The notes under the pieces were generated by a model. The model searched no databases. It was not told where the DNA came from and saw only the letters and a program-made list of their open reading frames with translations. The position numbers and the translations under genes are program-made. A stretch of 64,000 nt of DNA, taken from contig NC_087062.1 in the NCBI RefSeq assembly GCF_963678635.1, positions 101,047,209 through 101,111,208 on the forward strand, written 5' to 3'. Positions 31,186 to 42,902 of this stretch are shown here, one piece after another. Positions within the stretch are counted from its first letter, which is position 1, and every line of letters starts with the position of its first letter. Source of the DNA: Symsagittifera roscoffensis. Taxonomy: Eukaryota > Xenacoelomorpha > Acoela > Convolutidae.

Positions 31186-33480
31186 TATCATTTGATATAT
31201 TAGGTATATTTATACCAAAACTCAGATATTTTGAGCATTTTTTATGTAAAATAATTCGAACATCTGTTGGAAGATGATAAATGAAGCATAAACCGAAAAC
31301 TTGCTTTCAAGATCTATATTTTAGGATAGAAACAAATATTTGATGTAAAAAGATTTTTAGATAAAAAATATTATGGAGCTTGCTGAAAATTTCTACACAA
31401 ACTGATACTTTGGCGGAACCAGCTGTAGGATTATATGAGCTTTAATACGAAAGTTTCAATTAGTAAAGATTTTGTTCTAGTTAGCTTCAGTTTTTTCAAA
31501 TAGAAAGTTACGTAGAACTATAGTTCGTTTTGCTTAACGAATTTGGCAAAATTATTTAGTTGCTACAGTTTGCACCTTTATTTCCTTTTCTAAATCAATT
31601 TCTCTAAGAAGCATTCAGTTGCAGTATTTCTATTTGCAAAGATTTTCAGATTAAAAATAATCAAGCTGCTCTCAATTTGTTCTATAAACTCAACATAAAA
31701 ACACAATTTTATATTCTCAATTTTACACGTACTTTCAAATGTTTTAACTAGCACCAATTTTTTCTCACTGAGATTTTTTTGAGAAAACTTCCGACACAAA
31801 GAAAGAACAAAAAGCGATTTAATAACTGCTTTGCAAGAAAATTGATTGTTAATGATCCCAAAAAATGTACTTTTGCTAAAATAGTTGAAGTTTATAACTA
31901 AACAAGAAAACCGAAAAGATAACTTGTAAAAAGGCGAAAGAAACATCAGACGTTATCAATTCTAATTTTATCTCTGCCAGCAAATTGTTCAATTGATAGC
32001 ATTTTCCTTCTAAATTCCCCTGTTCTGAATAAATTTTCTTGCAAAGTGATTTCAATAGCGAATACATGTAAAAGCAGAAAGCAAGAACAACCCTAAGAAC
32101 TAGAAATTTTTTAAGGAAAAATCATTAAAATTGTGTTATTGAAACAACAGAGAGATAATCTTTAGTTTTGAAAAAGATTTTGTTGAGTTTCATCCAATCT
32201 AATGTACTTTTTAAGAAAAGTTTAGCCAATCATTAGTCAAATTTAGCAGTAAAATGTTCATTTTCCAACAATGATCCGAAACTTGTTATTATTACCAACG
32301 TGAAAACTTCTCAGAACTGTAATTTTGTACAAGTTTGGGTTAATCTTTGAGAAAAAACTGAGAAGGAGTTGGATCATGGAGTTTGATCTGGAAATTTCAC
32401 TCAATATTGCTCTTGTTATTTAATTGAATTGAGATTTTTAGTTGAAACCTTCTTGAATTGAACAAAAAACCAGTTAATTACACAAATGACAGGTTAAAAA
32501 AGAAAACTTTGGATAGATTTGACAATTTTTTTTTCTCGAAAAAAACGATTAGTTACACTATTTTTCCGAAAAAGTGGAAGTATCAATATTGATTCAGCTA
32601 ATATGAGCTTTATATGTTCAGAGCATTTTATAAACCACTTTTAAGCTAAAAAAATACGGTAAATTTTATCGTACTTTGTTATTTTGAGAGAAAATTGATG
32701 AAAAATCCATATTTCTATTCAAAGTTTTATATCAGTGTCTCAACATGATGCCAATTGAAATACAATTTGAGCTTAATTTATACTCTAAACGTATTTATTG
32801 TTTTTTCAATTAGACCAGGATCAACAAAAATTTAGCCAAAACTTGAGATGTTTGCAGTTCTTCCTAAAAATTTGCAAATTTGCAATTTTTCCAAAAACCT
32901 TTGAAATGTTTGCAAATTTTTTCCCAAAAACTCGAAGTTTCAGTTGGTGTCAGTATAATTTCAGCTGGATTGAGAAATTTTTTGAGAAGTAGGTTCATCT
33001 AATAAAACAGTTTTTAGTCAATTTATATCAAATCGTGTTTGGAAGTTTTTTGAAAAAATTTTCAATTTTTTGATAAATTTCCAGGTTTTTGCCCATCTTA
33101 CCATTGACTACTTACCTTGAACCAAAAAAAACAAAATACTTTCATTACACAATCTACACGTAATACTCACCAATTACATAACGCGTGCTGAGATTTTTGC
33201 GAAAAAACTAGATATTTCCCTCACACTGAAAACTTACCCTTCCCTATCCTAATACATTGGGAAACCTATTTGATCTTAATAAGTTCTTAATTCCCTACAC
33301 TGAATCCTTATACATAGGGAAATCTATACACTATTTTAAAACATGATAAGATCAGGCGCCAAAATTGTTTTCTGAAAATTACCATCTGAAACCTTTACCT
33401 TCTTAATTAGGAAACTTATTCCCTATCTTAATACATAGGAAATCTATTCTCTATCTTAATGAGTTCTTAATTCCCTAAAA
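31186..33480 (+). repeat. Arm remnant with left half deleted
   Basis: This corresponds to about 27570-29770 of the right arm, with local insertions (for example 31490-31560) and the 62-bp segment near 32840-32900 that the first arm copy lacks. It breaks off inside the subterminal repeats at 33480. No supported gene lies in it. Confidence 0.75.
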
Positions 33481-33692
33481 TTTATAAAACTTTGATCGAA
33501 ACTTCAAAATTTGAATTTAGTATCAAAACAATAATATAAACCAGACAAGAAAACTGAATTATCTCACTTTGGTGTCAAATTTATATGTCAATTATGTCGA
33601 AAAAACTCAGTAAAATTAACCGATTGGGAAGTTTCATAAACATAGTTTTGTTCTGATCTATAAAATAATTTAAAATCTGTGAATACTTCATT

Positions 33693-33898
33693 CTGATTGG
33701 TTAATACCACAAATATTACTGCTCGATTCTGATTGTTTGATATCAAAAAAGATAAAAAGTTCCTTATAAATAAAGCTGGATTCTGATTGGTTGGCATTTA
33801 AAAAGATAGAAAATTTCTTGTAAGTAATGCTCGATTCTTGTTGGTTGATATCAGAAAAGATAAAAGTTTCCTTTTTATCAATGCTCGATTCTGATTGG
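33693..33898. promoter_or_regulatory. CCAAT-box cluster, third copy
   Basis: It is a copy of 25929-26134 at an offset of 7764 bp, upstream of the zinc-finger copy at 34123. Confidence 0.5.
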
Positions 33899-34122
33899 TT
33901 GATAGCAAAACTTGCAAAAACTCTATGGTTAGAATGGATGAATTTTATTTCAGCTAGGCTAAATAGCATATCCATTCTGATTTTCTTTCACGTTAAAAAC
34001 AATTGGTTTGGAACTTTGCTGTTTTTATTTACTTTTATTAAATTTTTGAGGCTATTCAACTTTTTTTTCTAAAAGTTTGGGATATTCAAAATCTCCTATT
34101 TATTTTTTCTCTACTTATTGAG

Positions 34123-34370
34123 ATGCCGTCACTGAATAGAAACGAAAGAGTCACATGTCTTGTATGTGGCAGAGAATACACACGTGAAGATGCGTCAAGA
34201 CATCGTAGAGCCTGCGGTGTTTTAAAGTGTTCGAACTGAACTTTTATACTCATAGCAGCGAGGAACTCACTAATCATATCAAGAAGAAGCATCGTCAACA
34301 TAATGTTAAATTATGTGCTCAGCACTCTCAAAACACAACCCGACAAAAGATAAAATTACTATTTTACTAA
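34123..34370 (+). pseudogene. Broken zinc-finger gene, third copy
   Basis: It is identical in sequence to 26359-26606, including the TGA created by the missing T. The break therefore predates the 7.8-kb duplication, or the two units are one locus represented twice in the assembly. Confidence 0.6.
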
Positions 34371-37300
34371 GTTAAAAACATACATATCAGTATGAATATT
34401 AATTTTTAATGAAATTGAAAATCAATGAAGACCATTTTGAAAATGTCTAGTAAAAATTAGAGTTTTTTTATCACAATTCAAGATCTATCATTTATTTTTT
34501 TTATTCAAAAGTTCTGATTGATGAGAAAACCAGCAACAATCGAGTTCAACTTTTCGTGAAATTTTCAATGGAAATAGATCCGAAAATCTTTAATCTACAT
34601 TAAAACTCAATTGGTGGCAAGCTTTAGGAGATTTTGTTGCGATAATTTTGTAGAAGTACATAACATACGCTAATACTTAAATAAGAATTTGTTAAAAAAT
34701 TGTGAAAAATTTGGCATTTATGAAACATCGACTAATTGAAATGTTTTGTCTTGTTAGCATTTGAAAGATTTTCTTGTTTAGTGCTTGTAAAAGTGTTCAT
34801 AGAGTAGGGCAATCTTATGAAAAAAGTGGGGTTAATTTATTCAAATCTATGATTTTTTACTGTTTTCTGATCATTTCAGAAAAAAAATGAGAATTGACCT
34901 AGAAAAAATTAAAGTTATATGTTTTTTTTCTAACTTGTGTAAACTTTAAATTAGTATTGTACATAATTCTCAATTAAAACCTTAGTTCAGTATAGAAACT
35001 CAGGGTTGAAACAGCAACATACAATTACTGGGTTGAGAAAATCACTTGAAAATTTTTAGCAAAGGGTTTATGGTATTAATTCTGCATCGAATCATTGAGC
35101 AATTGATGAAATGACGCATTTTTCGATCTAAAGTCAGTTTTCAAGTAAATATTGTTCAAATAAGATTAAGTTGGAAGATAGTAGATGAAGCAGAAATCGA
35201 GGAAATTCTAAATTGAGATAGAAACTAAATTTTTTTCATTAGTGGATTTGAGATAACTATACTAAAATTCAGCTTATAAGTTTTAGCTTGAGAAAAACTC
35301 CCACATAAAAGTGTAATCTTTAAAAAAATTTTTATCATTTGATATATAAGGTATATTTATACCAAAACTCAGATATTTTGAGCATTTTTTATGTAAAATA
35401 ATTCAAACATCTGTTGGAAGATGATAAATGAAGCATAAACCGAAAACTTGCTTTCAAGATCTATTTTTAATTATTTTGGATAGAAACAAATATTTGATGT
35501 AAAAAGATTTTTAGATAAAAAAAAATATAGAGCTTGCTGAAAATTTCTAAATAAACTGATACTTCGGCAGAACCAGCTGTAGGATCTCTTAATCATATGA
35601 AATTTAACATGAAAAATTTCAATTAGTAAAAATTTTGTTCCAGTTAGCTTCAGTTTTTTTTGGCAAAATTATTTAGTTGCTACAGTTTGCACCTTGAACC
35701 TAGACCTACTTGCGTATTTCTATTTCCAAAGGTTTTCAGATTTAAAAAAATCAAGCTGCTCTCAATTCGTTCTAAAAACTCAACATAAAAACACAATTTT
35801 AAATTCTCAATTTCTACACGTACTGTTGAATGCTTTAACTAGCTCCGATTCTTTCTCACTGAGATTTTTTTGAGAAAACTTCCTACACAAATCAAGAATA
35901 AAAACGATTTAAAAACTGTTTTGCAAGAAAAGTGATAGTTAATGATCCTAAAATTTTTACTTTTGCTAAAATAGTAGAAGTTTATAACTAAACAAGAAAA
36001 CCGAAAAGATAACTTGTAGAAAGGCGAAAGAAACATCAGACGTTATCAATTCTAATTTTATCTCTGCCAGCAAATTGTTCAATTGATAGCATTTTCCTTC
36101 TAAATTCCCCTGTTCTGACTAAATTTTTTTGCAAAGTGATTTCAATAGCGAATACATGTAAAAGCAGAAAGCAAGAACAACCCTAAGAACTAGAAATTTT
36201 TTAAGGAAAAATCATTAAAATTGTGTTATTGAAACAACAGAGAGATAATCTTTAGTTTTGAAAAAGATTTTGTTGAGTTTCATCCAATCTAATGTACTTT
36301 TTAAGAAAAGTTTAGCCAATCATTAGTCAAATTTAGCAGTAAAATGTTCATTTTCCAACAATGATCCGAAACTTGTTATTATTACCAACGTGAAAACTTC
36401 TCAGAACTGTAATTTTGTACAAGTTTGGGTTAATCTTTGAGAAAAAACTGAGAAGGAGTTGGATCATGGAGTTTGATCTGGAAATTTCACTCAATATTGC
36501 TCTTGTTATTTAATTGAATTGAGATTTTTAGTTGAAACCTTCTTGAATTGAACAAAAAACCAGTTAATTACACAAATGACAGGTTAAAAAAGAAAACTTT
36601 GGATAGATTTGACAATTTTTTTTTCTCGAAAAAAACGATTAGTTACACTATTTTTCCGAAAAAGTGGAAGTATCAATATTGATTCAGCTAATATGAGCTT
36701 TATATGTTCAGAGCATTTTATAAACCACTTTTAAGCTAAAAAAATACGGTAAATTTTATCGTACTTTGTTATTTTGAGAGAAAATTGATGAAAAATCCAT
36801 ATTTCTATTCAAAGTTTTATATCAGTGTCTCAACATGATGCCAATTGAAATACAATTTGAGCTTAATTTATACTCTAAACGTATTTATTGTTTTTTCAAT
36901 TAGACCAGGATCAACAAAAATTTAGCCAAAACTTGAGATGTTTGCAGTTCTTCCTAAAAATTTGCAAATTTGCAATTTTTCCAAAAACCTTTGAAATGTT
37001 TGCAACTTTTTTCCCAAAAACTCGACTTTTTTTCAAAGTTTCAGTTGGTTTCAGTATAATTTCAGCTGGATTGAGAAATTTTTTGAGAAGTAGGTTCATC
37101 TAATAAAACAGTTTTTAGTCAATTTATATCAAATCGTGTTTGGAAGTTTTTTGAAAAAATTTTCAATTTTTTGATAAATTTCCAGGTTTTTGCCCATCTT
37201 ACCATTGACTACTTACCTTGAACCAAAAAAAAACAAAATACTTTCATTAGACAATCTACACGTAATACTCACCAATTACATAACGCGTGCTGAGATTTTT

Positions 37301-37755
37301 GCGAAAAAACTAGATATTTCCCTCACACTGAAAACTTACCCTTCCCTATCCTAATACATTGGGAAACCTATTTGATCTTAATAAGTTCTTAATTCCCTAC
37401 ACTGAATCCTTATACATAGGGAAATTTATACAGTATTTTAAAACATGATAAGATCAGGCGCCAAAATTGTTTTCTGAAAATTACCATCTGAAACCTTTAC
37501 CTTCTTAATTAGGAAACTTATTCCCTATCTTAATACATAGGAAATCTATTCTCTATCTTAATGAGTTCTCAATTCCCTAAAATGAAATTCTAATACACTG
37601 GGAAATCTACACACTGTACATAAGAAACTCGGGCGACGAAAAAAGCTTACCATCTGAAACTTGCCATCTGAAACCTTACCATCTTAATTAGGAAACCTAT
37701 TCTCTATCTTAATACATAGGAATTCTAGTCCCTATCTTAATACATGGGGGTCACC

Positions 37756-37810
37756 AACCGCTGCGAACTTCGTCAGAAGTTGATGAGAATCAGCAGGCAT
37801 TCAAATTAGG
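37756..37810 (+). repeat. Captured flanking DNA, third copy
   Basis: It is identical to 29930-29984 and follows the internal terminus GGGGGTCACC at 37746-37755. Confidence 0.75.
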
Positions 37811-37974
37811 ACGTGCTTTCAACTATTAAAAAATAATGATTTGTGACACTTTGAAAAGTCCCAACAAGTCTATATTGGTGAGAAAATAGGAAAAGCAATT
37901 TAGGCAATTAGAAATACTGTCATTCACGATGCTGAGAACCTATTTTGGAACTCACTTCTGACAAGGAGTCAACT

Positions 37975-38214
37975 ATGGATCAGGAGCTTGCTATTTGCAG
38001 CAAAGTGTATTACATAGCAACCTACAATAGAAGACAAGATTGTGTCACGATCAAGAAGTACAATGTTAACAAAGCTCCCTACATTCCGATTCAATTCTTC
38101 ACTGCAAAAGACAATGAAGCAATGAAACAAGCTGCCTATGTCAACTATACTTTGAACGAATTCAAAGAACTGTCCCAAATTTTGGGAGACTTTATGTTTA
38201 TTGAAAAGTGTTAA
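37975..38214 (+). CDS. Core gene 5, copy 3
   Basis: The 79-residue protein is identical to copies 1 and 2, with the same upstream context as copy 2. The nearest difference from copy 2 is downstream (TCTCGCTGAAG near 38284 against TCTCACTGAAG). Confidence 0.55.
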   Translation: MDQELAICSKVYYIATYNRRQDCVTIKKYNVNKAPYIPIQFFTAKDNEAMKQAAYVNYTLNEFKELSQILGDFMFIEKC

Positions 38215-38692
38215 TATCAGCAATGCTGTAGGATGCTTTGTATGTTTGGTAATTGAAGTATTATTGGTTCAAAACTATTTTTTCTCGCTGAAGTGTATAT
38301 TTGGAGCTATAATATCTGAGGAAAAGTCAGACAACACATACAATTTAATCAAAATTGACATAAAGCATTGACTTATTATCATTTAGTTTTTCAGTTTTTG
38401 CATAAGAAATTACAGAAAAACTTATTTACTTATGGTTTTTTCTCTAAATTTAGATAAATTTTGTCCTATTTGAACAAAATTACAAACAAGAAGGTAGTTG
38501 AAAAGATTTTTAATATTTTTTGATTTTCTGTATTTAATTGATTAGTTTCATTTTTTGCCAAAAATTGAGTCTTTGATTAGCTACATCAATTTCTAAATGA
38601 TGGAAAAAGTTTTTTTGGTAAATACGAAATAAATTTAAAAAGATAAAAAAAATTCGAGTTTTTAAGTTTCTTCGTTTGTTTTAGTAAGAAAA

Positions 38693-38920
38693 ATGTTTCT
38701 ATCAAAAGTGTTTTCAATGTCTGAAATGGACCTTCATCAGATTTTAAAATTGAACTACTGCAAAAAACTACAAGAGTGGTGGACACATGACGTTGATGGA
38801 GACTGTATTAGTTTTAACTTGTATAAAAACACAGAAAGTTCAATGATTTTGTTGAAAAGATGGAGAAGAGATTACAAAAAAGAAGAGTACTGCCAGATTT
38901 ATCAACAATGTTTTTTTTAG
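38693..38920 (+). CDS. Core gene 6, copy 3, full length
   Basis: It encodes the same 75 residues as copy 2. The DNA differs by a silent AAC/AAT change near 38755. It has no stop at residue 68, unlike copy 1. Confidence 0.4.
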   Translation: MFLSKVFSMSEMDLHQILKLNYCKKLQEWWTHDVDGDCISFNLYKNTESSMILLKRWRRDYKKEEYCQIYQQCFF

Positions 38921-41059
38921 AAGAGTTAAGTCAGATTGAGTGGTCTATCAGTAAAAAACAAAACAACGGAAGAGCCTATGAAGCAAAAAGTTGGAGATAG
39001 GAACCTTATTTTATCATTTGATATATTAGGTATATTTATACCAAAACTCAGATATTTTGAGCATTTTTTATGTAAAATAATTCGAACATCTGTTGGAAGA
39101 TGATAAATGAAGCATAAACCGAAAACTTGCTTTCAAGATCTATATTTTAGGATAGAAACAAATATTTGATGTAAAAAGATTTTTAGATAAAAAATATTAT
39201 GGAGCTTGCTGAAAATTTCTACACAAACTGATACTTTGGCGGAACCAGCTGTAGGATTATATGAGCTTTAATACGAAAGTTTCAATTAGTAAAGATTTTG
39301 TTCTAGTTAGCTTCAGTTTTTTCAAATAGAAAGTTACGTAGAACTATAGTTCGTTTTGCTTAACGAATTTGGCAAAATTATTTAGTTGCTACAGTTTGCA
39401 CCTTTATTTCCTTTTCTAAATCAATTTCTCTAAGAAGCATTCAGTTGCAGTATTTCTATTTGCAAAGGTTTTCAGATTAAAAATAATCAAGCTGCTCTCA
39501 ATTTGTTCTATAAACTCAACATAAAAACACAATTTTATATTCTCAATTTTACACGTACTTTCAAATGTTTTAACTAGCACCAATTTTTTCTCACTGAGAT
39601 TTTTTTGAGAAAACTTCCGACACAAAGAAAGAACAAAAAGCGATTTAATAACTGCTTTGCAAGAAAATTGATTGTTAATGATCCCAAAAAATGTACTTTT
39701 GCTAAAATAGTTGAAGTTTATAACTAAACAAGAAAACCGAAAAGATAACTTGTAAAAAGGCGAAAGAAACATCAGACGTTATCAATTCTAATTTTATCTC
39801 TGCCAGCAAATTGTTCAATTGATAGCATTTTCCTTCTAAATTCCCCTGTTCTGAATAAATTTTCTTGCAAAGTGATTTCAATAGCGAATACATGTAAAAG
39901 CAGAAAGCAAGAACAACCCTAAGAACTAGAAATTTTTTAAGGAAAAATCATTAAAATTGTGTTATTGAAACAACAGAGAGATAATCTTTAGTTTTGAAAA
40001 AGATTTTGTTGAGTTTCATCCAATCTAATGTACTTTTTAAGAAAAGTTTAGCCAATCATTAGTCAAATTTAGCAGTAAAATGTTCATTTTCCAACAATGA
40101 TCCGAAACTTGTTATTATTACCAACGTGAAAACTTCTCAGAACTGTAATTTTGTACAAGTTTGGGTTAATCTTTGAGAAAAAACTGAGAAGGAGTTGGAT
40201 CATGGAGTTTGATCTGGAAATTTCACTCAATATTGCTCTTGTTATTTAATTGAATTGAGATTTTTAGTTGAAACCTTCTTGAATTGAACAAAAAACCAGT
40301 TAATTACACAAATGACAGGTTAAAAAAGAAAACTTTGGATAGATTTGACAATTTTTTTTTCTCGAAAAAAACGATTAGTTACACTATTTTTCCGAAAAAG
40401 TGGAAGTATCAATATTGATTCAGCTAATATGAGCTTTATATGTTCAGAGCATTTTATAAACCACTTTTAAGCTAAAAAAATACGGTAAATTTTATCGTAC
40501 TTTGTTATTTTGAGAGAAAATTGATGAAAAATCCATATTTCTATTCAAAGTTTTATATCAGTGTCTCAACATGATGCCAATTGAAATACAATTTGAGCTT
40601 AATTTATACTCTAAACGTATTTATTGTTTTTTCAATTAGACCAGGATCAACAAAAATTTAGCCAAAACTTGAGATGTTTGCAGTTCTTCCTAAAAATTTG
40701 CAAATTTGCAATTTTTCCAAAAACCTTTGAAATGTTTGCAACTTTTTTCCCAAAAACTCGACTTTTTTTCAAAGTTTCAGTTGGTTTCAGTATAATTTCA
40801 GCTGGATTGAGAAATTTTTTGAGAAGTAGGTTCATCTAATAAAACAGTTTTTAGTCAATTTATATCAAATCGTGTTTGGAAGTTTTTTGAAAAAATTTTC
40901 AATTTTTTGATAAATTTCCAGGTTTTTGCCCATCTTACCATTGACTACTTACCTTGAACCAAAAAAAACAAAATACTTTCATTACACAATCTACACGTAA
41001 TACTCACCAATTACATAACGCGTGCTGAGATTTTTGCGAAAAAACTAGATATTTCCCTC

Positions 41060-41530
41060 ACACTGAAAACTTACCCTTCCCTATCCTAATACATTGGGAA
41101 ACCTATTTGATCTTAATAAGTTCTTAATTCCCTACACTGAATCCTTATACATAGGGAAATCTATACACTATTTTAAAACATGATAAGATCAGGCGCCAAA
41201 ATTGTTTTCTGAAAATTACCATCTGAAACCTTTACCTTCTTAATTAGGAAACTTATTCCCTATCTTAATACATAGGAAATCTATTCTCTATCTTAATGAG
41301 TTCTTAATTCCCTAAAATTTAATTCTAATACATAGGGAAATCTACACACTGTACATAAGAAACTCGGGCGACGAAAAAAGCTTACCATCTGAAACTTGCC
41401 ACCTGAAACCTTACCATCTTAATTGGGAAACCTATTCTCTATCTTAATACATAGGAAATCTATTCCCTATCTTAATACATAGTTTGGTGACTGGATGATC
41501 TAGTCCCTATCTTAATACATGGGGGTCACC
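41060..41530 (+). repeat. Right subterminal repeats and outer terminus
   Basis: CCTATCTTAATACATAGGAA repeats are followed by AGTTTGGTGACTGG and CCCTATCTTAATACATGGGG, then GTCACC. Only this end has the full structure that mirrors the left end at 15211-15300, so it is the original right terminus. Confidence 0.7.
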
Positions 41531-41585
41531 AACCGCTGCTAACTTTGTCAGAAGTTGATGAGAATCAGCAGGCATTCAAATTAGG
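41531..41585 (+). repeat. Right flank, source of the captured 55 bp
   Basis: AACCGCTGCTAACTTTGTCA and onward differs by only a few bases from the internal copies at 29930 and 37756, and here runs on into different downstream sequence. Confidence 0.7.
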
Positions 41586-41640
41586 CATCCTCCCTCAGAG
41601 ACTCTATCACTTCACCGACCAAAGTTCCCCCTAAGAATTT

Positions 41641-42050
41641 TTAGGTCGTCATTTGCGCAAATTGATTCCAAATTTCAGAAAAGACACTGTAGGGATTGAC
41701 ATTTTGTTTTTCAAAATGCCTCTGGAAATTGTAAATCGAGTCGGAATTTTTGTAGAAGTTTTTGTTGAAGAGAAAGCAGAAATTAACTTTCATTAGTGTG
41801 TCCCCTTTAAACCCGCGGCAATTAGCAAGAACCACTTGAGCCGCGTGAAAAAGACTCGAGATTATTGCGAGCTCGTCTGATGAGACAGAAAGAGAATTCG
41901 GCAACGCTTCAGTAGATTAATTACCTTGGGTGCATTTAATTTGGAGTGGTGAGATGAATTAAAGTAATGCTTACAAAAGAAACGATTTGGCCTTGCAAAG
42001 AAGAATACGTCCAAAGTATACGTTATGAAAACTGAAACACAATAACGCAT
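41641..42050 (-). CDS. Two-exon gene model, 113 residues, product unknown
   Basis: Exon 1 (42050-41975) begins with ATG and ends at the donor TTTT|GTAAGC. Exon 2 (41906-41641) follows the acceptor CTACTGAAG and ends in TAA. The 68-bp intron keeps the frame (342 nt joined). Exon 2 has balanced codon use and reads SSDELAIISSLFHAAQVVLA, then NFYKNSDSIYNFQRHFEKQN. The N-terminal part is hydrophobic (YCVSVFITYTLDVFFFA) and could be a signal sequence or the tail of a longer upstream exon. The acceptor lacks a pyrimidine tract, so the exact junction is uncertain. The gene lies just outside the composite element. I do not recognise the protein. Confidence 0.4.
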
Positions 42051-42109
42051 CGATTTCACTTTTTGTTACAGATGAATAGCTAAAACTTCAATGGTTTATC
42101 TAATCACAC

Positions 42110-42365
42110 CCGGGTCGAGATCCCGCTCAAAAACCGCTCAAGATTTGCGCGGTTTGAGCGGTTTTCCAGCAAGATTTGAGCGGTTTGAGCGGTTTGGGCG
42201 GTTTGGGCGTTTTTTTTTTGGAAAAACCGCTCAAACCGCTCAAATCTTGCTTAAAAAACCGCTCAAAAACCGCTCATTTCTTGCGGTGATTTTTGAACGG
42301 TTTTTCAAGCAAGATTTGAGCGGTTTTTGAGCGGTTTTTGAGCGGTCTTCCCGGGTCGAGGTCCC
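42110..42365. repeat. Foldback repeat of GAGCGGTTT, copy 1
   Basis: The segment is bounded by direct repeats CCCGGGTCGAGATCCC (42110-42125) and CCCGGGTCGAGGTCCC (42350-42365). Between them the word GAGCGGTTT and its reverse AAACCGCTC occur in blocks on either side of a T-run, so single strands fold into long hairpins. CAAGATTTGAGCGGTTT is the longest recurring word. Confidence 0.65.
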
Positions 42366-42479
42366 AGACTCAACGTTTCTCTTCTCTGCAAAACTCGAAC
42401 GAACACGTTCATCCAGGGGCGACCAATATGTAGTAATTTACCAAAAAGTGCCCAAAAACAGCATTTTTGACCAGCTCTT

Positions 42480-42740
42480 CACTTCGCGGTTTCGAATCCC
42501 TCTGTGGTCGACTTAAATCTTGCGCGGTTTTTGAGCGGTTTTTTTAGATAAACCGCTCAAAACCGTTCAAATCTTGCGCTGTTTTTGAGCGGTTTTTTTT
42601 AGATATACCGTTCAAAAACCTCTCAAACCGCCCTCTTTGAAGCAAGATTTTGAGCGTAATTGTCTAAAAAAACCGCTCAAACCGCTCAAATCTTGCTTCA
42701 AATTAGGTGAAAAATCTCGACTCGGGCATCTTTTTTCGTC
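42480..42740. repeat. Foldback repeat of GAGCGGTTT, copy 2
   Basis: The same words as in copy 1, with TTAGATAAACCGCTCAAA and AAATCTTGCGC inverted blocks. The edges carry GTCGACTTAAATCTTGCG on the left and CAAATCTTGCTTCAAATTAG then CTCGACTCGGGC on the right. A segment with TTTCGAATCCCTCTGTGG lies just before it and resembles part of the family 2 MITE. Confidence 0.55.
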
Positions 42741-42902
42741 TTTAATCAAAATAAAATAAATAAAAATTGAATTTGAACCTGCTACACACATAAAGCAAAA
42801 GCTAAATTTTTCGACTGGAAACACATACCCAACAGAGGCTGTTTTTCTAGATAGAAATTTTTTATGGATTGTCTAGCCTAGTTTCTCGTATTTTCTGTGC
42901 AG

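Larger units (their letters stand above)
25717..33480 (+). repeat. First unit of the 7.8-kb tandem duplication
   Basis: Sequence from 25717 recurs from 33481 at an offset of 7764 bp, changing to 7826 bp after about 29165. There this unit lacks 62 bp of the second unit, between direct repeats of ATGTTTGCA. The right junction (CCCTAAAATTTATAAAACTT at about 33471) joins terminal-repeat sequence to interior sequence with almost no overlap, which suggests end joining. Confidence 0.85.
33481..41305 (+). repeat. Second unit of the 7.8-kb tandem duplication
   Basis: It is a nearly exact repeat of 25717-33480, including the broken zinc-finger gene, genes 5 and 6, the captured flank and the shortened arm. 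After 41305 it continues to the true right end of the element instead of jumping back. Confidence 0.85.
15211..41530. mobile_element. Composite long-inverted-repeat element, expanded by tandem duplication
   Basis: Both extremes carry the same inverted sequence: GGTGACCCCCATGTATTAAG at 15211 and its reverse complement ending at 41530. The first about 80 bp inside each end also match, including a GGTCACCAAGC/GTTTGGTGACTGG block. Internal copies of the right end occur at 29920-29929 and 37746-37755 but lack that block. The layout is: left arm 15211-19035 (minus), unique core to about 25700, right arm 25905-29929, then duplicated material. The core holds a run of small genes, and each arm a zinc-finger gene. 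I found no transposase, integrase or polymerase and no clear target duplication, so calling it a transposon or integrated virus-like element is an inference from its ends and arms. Confidence 0.6.

Noticed and set aside
28075-39893. Several Phe/Leu/Lys-rich frames in the arms (28075, 31590, 35839, 39416, 36888, 40624).
   Set aside because: They are absent or broken in the left inverted arm, have extreme AT-driven composition and lack start or splice support.
15211-41530. Assignment to Polinton/Maverick or another named virus-like class.
   Set aside because: No protein-primed polymerase, integrase, capsid or ATPase frame was recognisable, and the ends do not match a class I can name.
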